NCBI GenBank assembly: GCA_017551515.1
Contig: JAFZLK010000089.1
Location: 1-33,938 of the forward strand
Direction: 5' to 3'
Origin: Bacteroidales bacterium
GTDB lineage: Bacteria > Bacteroidota > Bacteroidia > Bacteroidales > ML635J-15
Length of the DNA stretch: 33,938 nucleotides
Shown: positions 24,418 through 33,600 of the stretch, one piece after another
How the letters are laid out: every line of letters begins with the position of its first letter
Position numbering within the stretch: the first letter of the stretch is position 1
Position numbers and translations under genes: made by a program
The notes under the pieces: model-generated
Databases searched by the model: none
Told to the model about the DNA's origin: nothing
The model's input: only the letters and a program-made list of their open reading frames with translations

Positions 24418-24425
24418 CAAACTTA
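24418..24425 (-). promoter_or_regulatory. -7 box TAAGTTTG before the ABC-3C effector gene
   Basis: On the minus strand TAAGTTTG fits TAnnTTTG and is followed by CAAT and the ATG at 24413. The start would be nearly leaderless. It suggests the ABC-3C-hsdS unit has its own promoter in the 100-bp gap after hsdR. No good -33 element at the right spacing was found. Confidence 0.45.
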
Positions 24426-24513
24426 AATAAAACTAAATGAATGATAAACAATCTAAATGAAAATATTTGAAGATATATTGACATTCAAAGTTAATAATTT
24501 AGGAATAAAAGAT

Positions 24514-27318
24514 TTACGCCACCAAAATTTCATTCAACTCCTCAATTATTGTTTCCATCTCGCCGCCAAACAACTGGTACATCTTGCCTCGTCCGCCCTG
24601 TGCATCGAATGGCGTATAATCCAAATCATCTAGGTCGAGGTGATAACTGCTTATTATGTGGTCTTTTATCATTCGTAGCCACTCAATTTGTTCGGGCGTG
24701 AAACGCTTGTGGTTACCTGCGTTCTGGCGCAGAATCCACCGTTGGAAATTGGCATTCACCACACTGTCGAACGCCGAAAGTTTTGCATCAATTCCGCAGA
24801 CATGACGGACAAGCGAAACCAAAGCCGTAAGTTCCGACTGCGGACGATTCGACTTCACCTTCTCTACCGCGCAATAGGCATCCCACACATACCAAGGTGC
24901 AAGCAAAGGCTTGTCGGCTTTCAGGCGTTCCAAGAGTTCCCGTGCCATGTCTAGGGTTATGTTGCGCCTGTTATATGGCTGGTTGTAGAATATACTCAAA
25001 GCCATAATCTCGTCCTTGTGCTGTTCGATATATTCTTTGAATCCGTTCACAGTTTCTTCGGCTTTCGCTCTGGTAAAACTGTCGAATCCGCTCAGAAGCA
25101 CCTTGTCGGTATTAATGGCGTCGATTTTCTGCTCGTGCATCCGGCGCACATTTTCTATATATTCGTTCAGTTCTCCGTTGAATGTTCGGCTGGCAATATC
25201 GCAAAGTTTCTGTTGTGCCTTCACACGAATCTCCTCCTTCATTGTGGGTGTAATTTCGGAACGGGGAATAGAGTCGATTTCGGGTTTTGCCATCTCCTCT
25301 ATCTTATCGTAGTCGAAAGCATTTATAAGATCTGCCGAAATACGCCCTAGAGTTTTTCCCTTAGACAGTTGCACAATCTTTTCACTCTCCTTATGCGTAA
25401 TTTCCCTGTTAAGGCGCAACAGTCTATTGGCAAGCGACAGATACAAGTCCTCTTCTGCCACGCCCATTGTTACTGCACCGAGCAAATCCTTGAGCGGCAC
25501 CGACGGCTTTCGCTCCAACGGACGGCTGTCGGTCTTCTTTGTCTTTGTAACACCTACAGCATCCACAATCACGAAATGCGTTTTCGCCTGCGCCGTACGG
25601 CTAACCATCTGCAACGAATCGCCGTTGATTGTTCTGGTTCCGCGCCCCTTCATCTGCTCGAAATAGTTTGCACTGCGAACATCACGCATAAACAGAAGCA
25701 CCTCGAGCGGCTTTACATCGGTGCCAGTTGCAATCATATCAACAGTAACAGCAATGCGCGGATAATACTGGTTGCGGAAACGGTTGAGTACCGACTTTGG
25801 GTCCTCATCTATTTTATAGGTAACCTTCTTGCAAAAATCGTCACACTCGTTGAACTCCATGCGCACAATCTTTATAATGTCGTCGGCGTGGCTGTCGGTC
25901 TTGGCAAAAATCAAAGTCTTTGGCACCTCATATTGCCCGTTTTCATCGTAACGGTCGGGGTATATTTCTTCCATCAAAGCTTTACGGAACTGACGGATTA
26001 CTGTGCGAATTTGATTAGGATTAACGACAGACTTGTCGAGGTCGCCTTTTTTGTATTCCACATCCTCGTCAACCTGTTGCCAGCGTTTTTCGCGTGTAAC
26101 CTTATCCCTATGGTCGATATACCATCCTGCTTTTATAAGACCTCCATTTTTAGAAATCTCTGTTTCAATAGAATACACATCGTAGGGAACATTTACACCA
26201 TCCACCACCGACTGCTCATAAGTATATTAGCTTACAACATTTTCGTTGAAAAATCCGAATGTTCGCTTGTCTGGCGTAGCGGTCAAACCAATAAGGAAAG
26301 CGTCAAAATAGTCGAGCACTTGTTTCCATAGGTTATAAATACTACAATGGCACTCGTCAATCACAATAAAATCGAACTGCTCAATGGGGACTTTAGGTGT
26401 ATATTCCACAGGAACAGCCTCTTGCGATTTTAGTTTCTGCTGAAGCCATGTAGATTCGTTGGGATTTGTATCTTCTGCACTGTCGTCCATTTCCTCGCCC
26501 TTCAGAATGGAATACAACCGTTGTATGGTCGAAATGCATACCTGACTTTCGTTGGCAATATAACTTGAAGTAAGGCGCTGAACATTATATAGTTCCGTAA
26601 ACTTGCGGTTGTCATCGTTTGGTCGGAAGTTCATAAATTCCTGCTCGGCCTGCTCACCCAAATTACGAGTATCGACAAGGAACAAAATGCGCTTCGCCTT
26701 TGCAAACTTAAGCAGACGATAAATGAAAGTAATAGCGGTAAATGTCTTTCCCGCACCAGTAGCCATCTGTATCAACGCACGGGGACGGTTATCGCTAAAT
26801 GATTTTTCGAGGTTAGTGACTGCCGAAATCTGCGCAGGGCGCAAACCAGTAGTGTCGAGTTCGGGAAAATCAAGCATTCGCCTACGAAGACTTTTATCCG
26901 TTTTCAGCCATTCCTCTAGAGTTTCTGGCTTAAAGAATGCAAATATCTCCCTGTGCCTTGGCTTCGGGTCGCGCAAATCGGCGAAATATATAATCTTGCT
27001 TGTGCATTCGAATATAAATGGCAATGAATCGTTGTTGTAATACTTTAATTTCGCCTTTGCATAGTCGGTGGCTTGCTCAGCTGCCATATCAAGCTTTGCT
27101 CCCGCTTCATCGCGTTTTGCTTCAATCACCCCGATAGGTTTGTGATTTACAAACAACACATAGTCGGCAGGACCGACACTAGTCTGATACTCACGCACAG
27201 CAATACCTTTTCCTGCCGAAAAATCAACTCTATTATTCGACTGAACAACCCATCCGGCCTCCTCCAACCGAGCATCAATCTTATCTCGCGCTATCTGTTC
27301 AGGATTCTGATTAGACAT
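24514..27318 (-). pseudogene. hsdR: Type I restriction endonuclease subunit, interrupted by one in-frame stop
   Basis: The frame from ATG 27318 to the stop at 24514 is about 934 codons, the length of a complete EcoEI-type HsdR, but codon 364 is TAA (26227-26229). No frameshift is present: both parts are in the same frame, and the read-through NENVVS-stop-YTYEQSVVDGVNV matches the family. The first part has the endonuclease motif (Asp52, Glu66-Ala-Lys68), the Walker A MATGAGKT (186-192), DECH (321-324) and GLTATP (344-349). The second has the second helicase lobe (QMKGRGTRT) and the C-terminal domain ending LNEILVA. The stop separates the two motor lobes, so translocation and restriction should be lost unless it is read through, repaired or an assembly error. 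The upstream TTG at 27327 is not needed. Confidence 0.88.
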
Positions 27319-27359
27319 AGGTGGCAAATTATAGCATTCCCGACTATACCTTATAATAT

Positions 27360-28211
27360 TTAATTCTTCTTTACCGTAGCTTTTCCTGTATTGCCCGATC
27401 CACTTGAACTGCCTGTGTTGCTTGAACTTGAGGTTGCACTTGCCTTGCCTGCCGTTGATGTTCCCGACTTAGTTGCCGAACTACCAGAACTGCTTGACGA
27501 TGAATTAGAACCACCGAAAACTGTCCTCAACAAACTAGATGTCTGAGCCGATGTCTTTGTACGGATAACCTTCTCCTCCTTAGCCATAATCTTGAAAATA
27601 CCAGCGACCGCCTTTTCGGTGACATACTGCGTGAGGTCGGTATTAACTTGTGCGCCACCAGTTAACAGCATAACGGTATTGTATTTGTTTGCCAACGGAG
27701 TCCAGTACGAAGCCAACTTTATCTTTTCGTTTGACTTTGCCACCACCGATGAAACCTTAGAGGTTATGGCGGCTGTCGTTGTCTTTTTCATATACTCAGT
27801 TGCAGCATCATCGTTGCCGAGAATTATGCCAAGTGCATCATTTATTGTCATCTGCGTAATTGCTGTCTTAAAAATCTCCTTTACTCCAGTTGCCGCATCT
27901 TCGGCGGAACGGTTCAGCTTCTCAGTAAACTGGTCAACTTGACCGCCAAATCCAACCTGCCTCAACTTCTCTTCAACCTTTTGCAATGACTGCGGAAAAG
28001 GAATCTTTACTTCCATATTCTTGAAAAAGCCATCTGTCACACCAAGTTTTGCCAGCGAATTGTCGGCACTAACCTGCAAAAGTTCCTTTACCGCCTTGCC
28101 TAATTCGGTCTGCGACATTGAACCAAGCGTGGTATTGCCTGTTGTCGAAAGCAACATGTCGCATCCGCAGAAACAAGCGACAAACATCAATAGAACAAAT
28201 ATTCTTTTCAT
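27360..28211 (-). CDS. DUF4197 family lipoprotein
   Basis: The 283-residue product begins MKRIFVLLMFVACFCGCDML, a lipoprotein signal with Cys17 as probable lipidation site. The body (about 30-230) matches the DUF4197 family in character, with DALGIILGNDDAATEYMKKT, then YWTPLANKYN and LTQYVTEKAVAGIFKIMAKEE. The function of this family is unknown. The tail (about 235-283) is a serine, glycine and threonine low-complexity linker ending ATVKKN. It is anchored in the outer or inner membrane facing the periplasm. It lies 26 nt after cstA and 41 nt before hsdR on the same strand, so it may end the housekeeping operon. Confidence 0.85.
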   Translation of the reverse strand: MKRIFVLLMFVACFCGCDMLLSTTGNTTLGSMSQTELGKAVKELLQVSADNSLAKLGVTDGFFKNMEVKIPFPQSLQKVEEKLRQVGFGGQVDQFTEKLNRSAEDAATGVKEIFKTAITQMTINDALGIILGNDDAATEYMKKTTTAAITSKVSSVVAKSNEKIKLASYWTPLANKYNTVMLLTGGAQVNTDLTQYVTEKAVAGIFKIMAKEEKVIRTKTSAQTSSLLRTVFGGSNSSSSSSGSSATKSGTSTAGKASATSSSSNTGSSSGSGNTGKATVKKN

Positions 28212-28237
28212 ATCTTTAAACTTTAATTATCAATAAA

Positions 28238-29689
28238 TTAATCTTCAATTACTTTTGATTTTGCAGCACGGAAATGTTTCCAAAGGAAGAATCCCACGCA
28301 CGATGCAACAGTTATCACTCCGCCAATCGAATACGAAATTGCCTTGCCCAATCCGAAACCTTCCTTTTCTGCTATGAAAATAAAGGTAGAGCAAACCATT
28401 GTCATAAACAAGGCAGGTACCAATGTTATCCAGTAAAATTTACGCTTGATTGCCAGATAAACCGTTATTGCCCACAAGGTAAACACCGACAAAACCTGAT
28501 TTGCCCATGCGAAATAACGCCAGATGACATCGAACCCGTCTTTATCGGCTAGACTATAAATCAAAATTCCGGCAGTCACGGCAAACATTGGAACGGCTAT
28601 AATCAGTCTGTTGCGAATTGGCTTCTGGTCTGAATGCATGAAATCGGCGATAATCAGTCGTGCCGAACGCAAAGCGGTATCACCGGAAGTTACAGCGGCA
28701 CTTATCACACCAAGAATTGTAATTACGGCAATGACAGGAGCAAACCAAGTCTCGGCAATAAGTCCGACCATTGCAGGACCGCTCTTGCCTGCTGTATCGA
28801 TTCCGCTTTCGGGCGAGAAGAAATAAGCAGCGGCAGCTGCCCAAATTAGAGCCACAATGCCTTCGGTAATCATTGCTCCGTAGAAAATAGGACGTCCCTG
28901 CTTCTCATTTACCATACAGCGAGCCATAAGCGGCGACTGCGTAGCATGGAAACCCGAAATTGCACCGCAGGCGATTGAGATGAACATCATCGGAAAAATC
29001 GGGTTGGTGTCGGCTTGAGGATGACGATTTTCAAGTCCATCCCACAATTCAGGAATTGCCGGCTGATAGCAGATGAACGCCACCACAATAGCCACTGCCA
29101 TTCCAAGCAACAGAATACCGAAAATCGGATATATGCGCCCGATGACCTTATCGATTGGTAACAATGTAGCAATCAGATAGTAAGCTAATATTATTCCAAC
29201 CCAAATGTAAATGCTCCAGTCGGGCGTAAAATGCGTATTAAGCAGAGTTGCTGGCGTATTAACAAAGACAACACCAACTAAAATCATTAATATCACCATG
29301 AAACCACGCATAAACTGCTTTACTCCTTTGCCAAGGTAGTCGCCGTGGATTTCGGGAAGACTACAGCCCTTGTTACGCAGAGAAATCATTCCGGCAAAGA
29401 AATCGTGAACAGCACCAGCGAAAATGCTTCCCAACACAATCCACAGGAATGATGCCGTACCGAACTTTGCTCCCATAATGGCACCGCAAATTGGTCCCAC
29501 ACCTGCGATGTTGAGGAACTGAATCATAAATATTCGCCATGGCTTCATTGGGATATAGTCCACGCCATCGGCCATGCTGACAGCAGGTGTCACTCGGTTT
29601 TTGTCGATTCCGAAAATTCGCTCAGCGAGTTTTCCATATAGGAAATACCCGACAATTAGAACCGCTATTGCTACAAAAAAGGTTATCAT
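28238..29689 (-). CDS. cstA: CstA family carbon-starvation transporter
   Basis: The 483-residue product is a polytopic inner-membrane protein with roughly 12-13 hydrophobic segments from the first residue. CstA landmarks are YGKLAERIFGID, TPAVSMADGVDYIPMKPWRI, the QFLNIAGVGPICGAIMGAKFG loop and GAVHDFFAGMISLRNKG. Family knowledge: CstA proteins import peptides or pyruvate during carbon starvation. At 483 residues it matches the short Bacteroidetes form that lacks the long C-terminal extension of the E. coli protein. It starts 3 nt after the SDR gene stop, so the two are co-transcribed. Confidence 0.93.
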   Translation of the reverse strand: MITFFVAIAVLIVGYFLYGKLAERIFGIDKNRVTPAVSMADGVDYIPMKPWRIFMIQFLNIAGVGPICGAIMGAKFGTASFLWIVLGSIFAGAVHDFFAGMISLRNKGCSLPEIHGDYLGKGVKQFMRGFMVILMILVGVVFVNTPATLLNTHFTPDWSIYIWVGIILAYYLIATLLPIDKVIGRIYPIFGILLLGMAVAIVVAFICYQPAIPELWDGLENRHPQADTNPIFPMMFISIACGAISGFHATQSPLMARCMVNEKQGRPIFYGAMITEGIVALIWAAAAAYFFSPESGIDTAGKSGPAMVGLIAETWFAPVIAVITILGVISAAVTSGDTALRSARLIIADFMHSDQKPIRNRLIIAVPMFAVTAGILIYSLADKDGFDVIWRYFAWANQVLSVFTLWAITVYLAIKRKFYWITLVPALFMTMVCSTFIFIAEKEGFGLGKAISYSIGGVITVASCVGFFLWKHFRAAKSKVIED

Positions 29690-29692
29690 AAC

Positions 29693-30454
29693 TTATTTTT
29701 TACGAAAATTTACAGTTGAATTTGCCTGAGCTGCCGGCATCACAATCATATCGTTAATGCAAACATGCGCCGGACGGGTAACTATGTATAGAATAAAGTC
29801 GGCAATGTCCTCGGCGTAGAGCGGAGTAAGTCCATCGTATGTGTGGTCAGCACGCTCCTTGTCTCCATGGAAGCGTACTGTGGAAAACTCGGTATTAACC
29901 ATGCCCGGTGAAACCTGCGAAACCTTCACTCCGTAAGGTAGCATATCGATGCGCATACCTTTTGTCAAGGCATCTACAGCATGCTTGGTGGCGCAATACA
30001 CATTGCCGTTTGCATAAACCTCCTTGCCTGCGATAGAATCAATATTTATGATATGTCCAGAACGGCGTTCAACCATCATTGGAGAAACCTTGCGTGTAAG
30101 GTAAAGCAGACCTTTCACATTGGTATCAATCATCTTCTCCCAGTCTTCCAAGTCACCGCTCTGTATTGGGTCAAGACCTGATGCAAGACCTGCGTTATTA
30201 ACAAGCACATCGATGTTTTTCCATTCTGCAGGCAACGAATCAATGGCTTCGCATACCTGCTTGTTGTCGCGAATATCAAAATTCAAGGTATAAACCTTTG
30301 AATCGGTGGAATTCTCGATTTCTTTTTTCAGTTCCTGAAGCCGCTCGTTGCGACGACCAGTGATTATTACATTATAACCGTTTTTCGCTAATATTTCGGC
30401 AGTTGCCTTTCCAATTCCAGCGGTTGCGCCAGATACCAATGCTATCTTTTTCAT
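29693..30454 (-). CDS. SDR family oxidoreductase, YdfG-like 3-hydroxy acid dehydrogenase
   Basis: The 253-residue product is a classical short-chain dehydrogenase. VSGATAGIGKATAE (7-20) holds the NADP-binding TGxxxGIG loop, followed by Arg34-Arg35 that favour NADP. NNAG lies at 86-89, and the catalytic residues are Ser140, Tyr153 and Lys157 (VYCATKHAV). The C-terminal VCINDMIVMPAAQ matches the YdfG group, which oxidises L-allo-threonine, serine and other 3-hydroxy acids. Cytoplasmic. It is the first gene of a likely operon with cstA, consistent with scavenging of amino acids and peptides. Confidence 0.88.
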   Translation of the reverse strand: MKKIALVSGATAGIGKATAEILAKNGYNVIITGRRNERLQELKKEIENSTDSKVYTLNFDIRDNKQVCEAIDSLPAEWKNIDVLVNNAGLASGLDPIQSGDLEDWEKMIDTNVKGLLYLTRKVSPMMVERRSGHIINIDSIAGKEVYANGNVYCATKHAVDALTKGMRIDMLPYGVKVSQVSPGMVNTEFSTVRFHGDKERADHTYDGLTPLYAEDIADFILYIVTRPAHVCINDMIVMPAAQANSTVNFRKK

Positions 30455-30483
30455 TGCAAAATTCTATTTTATAAAACAAAATG

Positions 30484-30491
30484 TAAAGGTA
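30484..30491 (-). promoter_or_regulatory. Probable -7 box before the SDR gene
   Basis: On the minus strand TACCTTTACA resembles the common TAnnTTTGCA form with one mismatch. It lies 30 nt upstream of the ATG at 30454. Confidence 0.4.
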
Positions 30492-30563
30492 TGAAAAAAA
30501 ATTGTTGGTTTTGCAAGAAAAAAGAGAAAGGTGGATTCGCCGAAAGGCAATGGAATATATATG

Positions 30564-30594
30564 CGTATGGGCAGGTTTGAAACCTGCCCATACG
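30564..30594. repeat. 31-bp palindrome, 15-bp stems GTATGGGCAGG type
   Basis: CGTATGGGCAGGTTT, one central G, then its exact reverse complement. It lies 24 nt past the stop codon of the giant T9SS protein, but no T-tract follows on that strand, so it is not a classic terminator. The outer sequence GTAtGGGCA resembles the arms of the palindrome in the RAYT gene (GTAgGGaCA), suggesting the same REP superfamily. The rest of the 30495-30617 gap shows nothing else. Confidence 0.7.
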
Positions 30595-30617
30595 ATATTG
30601 TTCCATAAACAATACGT

Positions 30618-33600
30618 TTATTCCTTAATGAATTTTCGTTGGCAAATAGATGCCGTGTCCGTTCCGTGTATCCTTACGACATACATACCCGCCTTCAATC
30701 CTTCCACATCGCAAATCGCATTGCATGCGTTTACTTCTGTGCGATATACAACCTGTCCCATAACATTCACGATTTCGATTTCAGAAATTTCTTCTGTTGA
30801 CATGATATTGAGGATGTCGCTTGCTGGATTCGGATATAGTGAAATATCTGATACAGAGGTCTCTTCTACAGCATTTCCACGAACAAACGTAGCAATGAAT
30901 GTAGCATCAGCAGTGACATTTAACATTCTCGGATTTCTATTGATACCATCGTTCCACTGCAGGAATTCGTACCCATCATTTGGCTCTGCGGTGATTGTAA
31001 TTACAGTTCCTTCGGCATAAGTTCCGCCACCGCTTACCGTTCCAAATTCTGGATTTGCAGAAAGCACTGTAATCGTATATGTGTTTACTGTTGTAATATC
31101 AGCAAAGCTGGCTATATATGTAGCGTCTGCAACCACTTCTATTGTTCGCGGATTCATGGTATTGTTATCGTTCCACGAGGTGAATATATAACCTTCGTTT
31201 GCTTCGGCGCTTATGGTAACGAGCGTTCCTCTTTCATAAGTTCCACCTCCGAAAGCTAAACCGTATTCGGGATTAACAGAAAGCACGGTAATTGTATATT
31301 GCGGAGGAATCAGCTCCAACATAGCGGTATATGTTGCGTTTTCTGTAACGACAATAGTTCTTGTACTATTTGTATCACCATCGTCCCATCCTATGAATCT
31401 ATAACCTTCATTGGGTTCTACACCTATTGTTATTTCAGTTCCCTCTGTATATGTTCCGCCTCCCCATGTTGTGCCGAAGCTCGGATTAGAAGGACGTACG
31501 GTTATGGTATATTGTGGAATTTCCTCTAATAGGGCTGTATATATTGCATTTTCTATAACAATAATTGTCCTAGTGCTGCTTGTTTCACCGTCGTCCCATC
31601 CTATGAACCTGTAACCTTCATTTGGTTCTACACCTATTGTTATTTCTGTTCCTACGGTATATGTTCCGCTACCCCAAGTGATGCCGAAGCTCGGATTAGA
31701 AGGACGCACGGTTATGGTATAATGTGGGATTTCCTCGAAACTGGCAATATATGTTGCATTAGCGGTAACTGTTATTGTCCTTGGATTGTCGGTATTGCCA
31801 TCGTTCCATGATGCGAAAAGGAAGCCTTCATTAGCTGTTGCTGATATTTGTATTTCTGTTCCTGCATCATACGTTCCTCCGCCAAAAACAACACCCTGTG
31901 TTTCATTTGCAGACATTACGGTAACTGTATATTGTGGAGGCAAAGCCTCAAAACTTGCAATGTAAGTTGCATTTGCAGTAACAGTTATTGTCCTTGGATT
32001 ATCAGTGTTGTTGTCGTTCCACGATACGAAGCGGAACCCTGCATTTGCAGTTGCCGAAATTTGGAGCACAGTTCCCTCGTTGAATGCTCCACCACCAGCA
32101 ACAGAACCTTGGTTATCATTTGCCGAAACAACAGTTATTGTGTATTGAACTGGTATAACCTCGAAATTCGCAACGTAATTAGCATCTTCTGTAACAACAA
32201 CAGTTCTCGGATTCTGCGTACTTCCATTATTCCATGATGTAAACATATATCCGTCGTTAGGTATTGCTTCAATTGTTACTGAACTTCCTTCATAATATGT
32301 TCCGCTGCCTGTTACCGTTCCGTATGCATTGTTGTTTGCAAATACTGAAATTGTGTACCTAGGTATCGTTTCGAAAATAGCAACGATTGTGTGGTTTGCT
32401 CTTATATTTGAGAAGGAGAATACGCCTTCGGTTAAATGTGTGTTTAATATGTAAACTGTATTTTGAAGAAGACTGAATGATTCGTTACCATCAACTGTCA
32501 CGCTTACTATGCGGTATCCATCATTGGCAGTAATTGTGAATGAACGGCTTTCCCCTTCTGAAACTTCAACATAACCGTTTGGATTGATTGAACCTCCCAT
32601 ACCTGCGCTTGCTGTAATTGTGTAAAAAGGTTCAAAGTATGCCGTATATGTTGCATCACCAGTAACGGTTATTGACCTTGGGTTGTCGGTGACGCCATCG
32701 TTCCAGCGAACAAAGCGATAACCATCATATGGAGATGCCAAAATTGTAATTTCGGTTCCATTGTCGTATGTACCGCCACCTGTTACTGTTCCGTATGCAT
32801 TGTTGTTTGGAACAGCTGTTATTGTATGGCTTGCAATTGTAACTGTTACTAAAAGAGAAAATTCGTCACTGCTTGATTCATTTGCATTGTAAGCTGTGAG
32901 TGTTGTAGTATAGCTTCCTGCTGTGCTGTATGTTACACTGACAACACCGTAGGTTGAAGTTGCAGGAGCACCACCTTCAAATGTCCATGCAATATGGTCG
33001 GCGTTTGTACTGGTATTTGTGTAGGTAACAGTTGTTCCTGCTTCAACAGAGAGAGTTCTAGAAACATAAAGGTCGGTGTATGCTGGGTCGGTTGTGAAGC
33101 TTGCTTCAACAATCTCCAAATCTTCTCCTGGATTTATATATATATATATTATTTTACTATCACTCATGCTTTCATCTTCATTGTATGCTGTAAGTGTTGC
33201 AGTAAAATAAAGTCCACTTGGCATTTCATTATAAGCAACAGTAACAATATTTTCGGTTGAAGTTGAGGGAGTACCGCCTTCAAATTCCCAAGCAATGTGA
33301 TGAGCATTTGTACTTGCATTGGTAAATGTTACAGATTCATACTGATTGATTGAAACATACGTTATTCCTAATATGCTGTTTGCTTCTGGATTGGTAGTAA
33401 AGTCGGCAGCCATGACATAAATCGTAACCTCTTTGCTGTCGCTTTCCGATTCGTCAGCATTGTATGCAGTAAGTATTGCTGTATATGTGCCAGCAGTAGC
33501 ATAAGTAACGGTTACTTCATTAGCGGTTGAAGTTGCTGGTGCTCCACCTTCAAATGTCCATGCGATATGGTCAGCAGCTGTACTTTGGTTTGTATATGTA

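Noticed and set aside
25369..26331. 320-codon plus-strand frame
   Set aside because: Antisense shadow of hsdR; composition and lack of any domain argue against it.
24514..27318. Two separate genes (helicase and nuclease) instead of one hsdR
   Set aside because: Both parts are in one frame, the protein family reads straight across the stop, and the downstream part lacks a convincing start (only GTG within the conserved text).
30564..30594. Rho-independent terminator of the giant T9SS gene
   Set aside because: The stem is strong but no T-tract follows on the minus strand, so it is better described as a REP-like palindrome.
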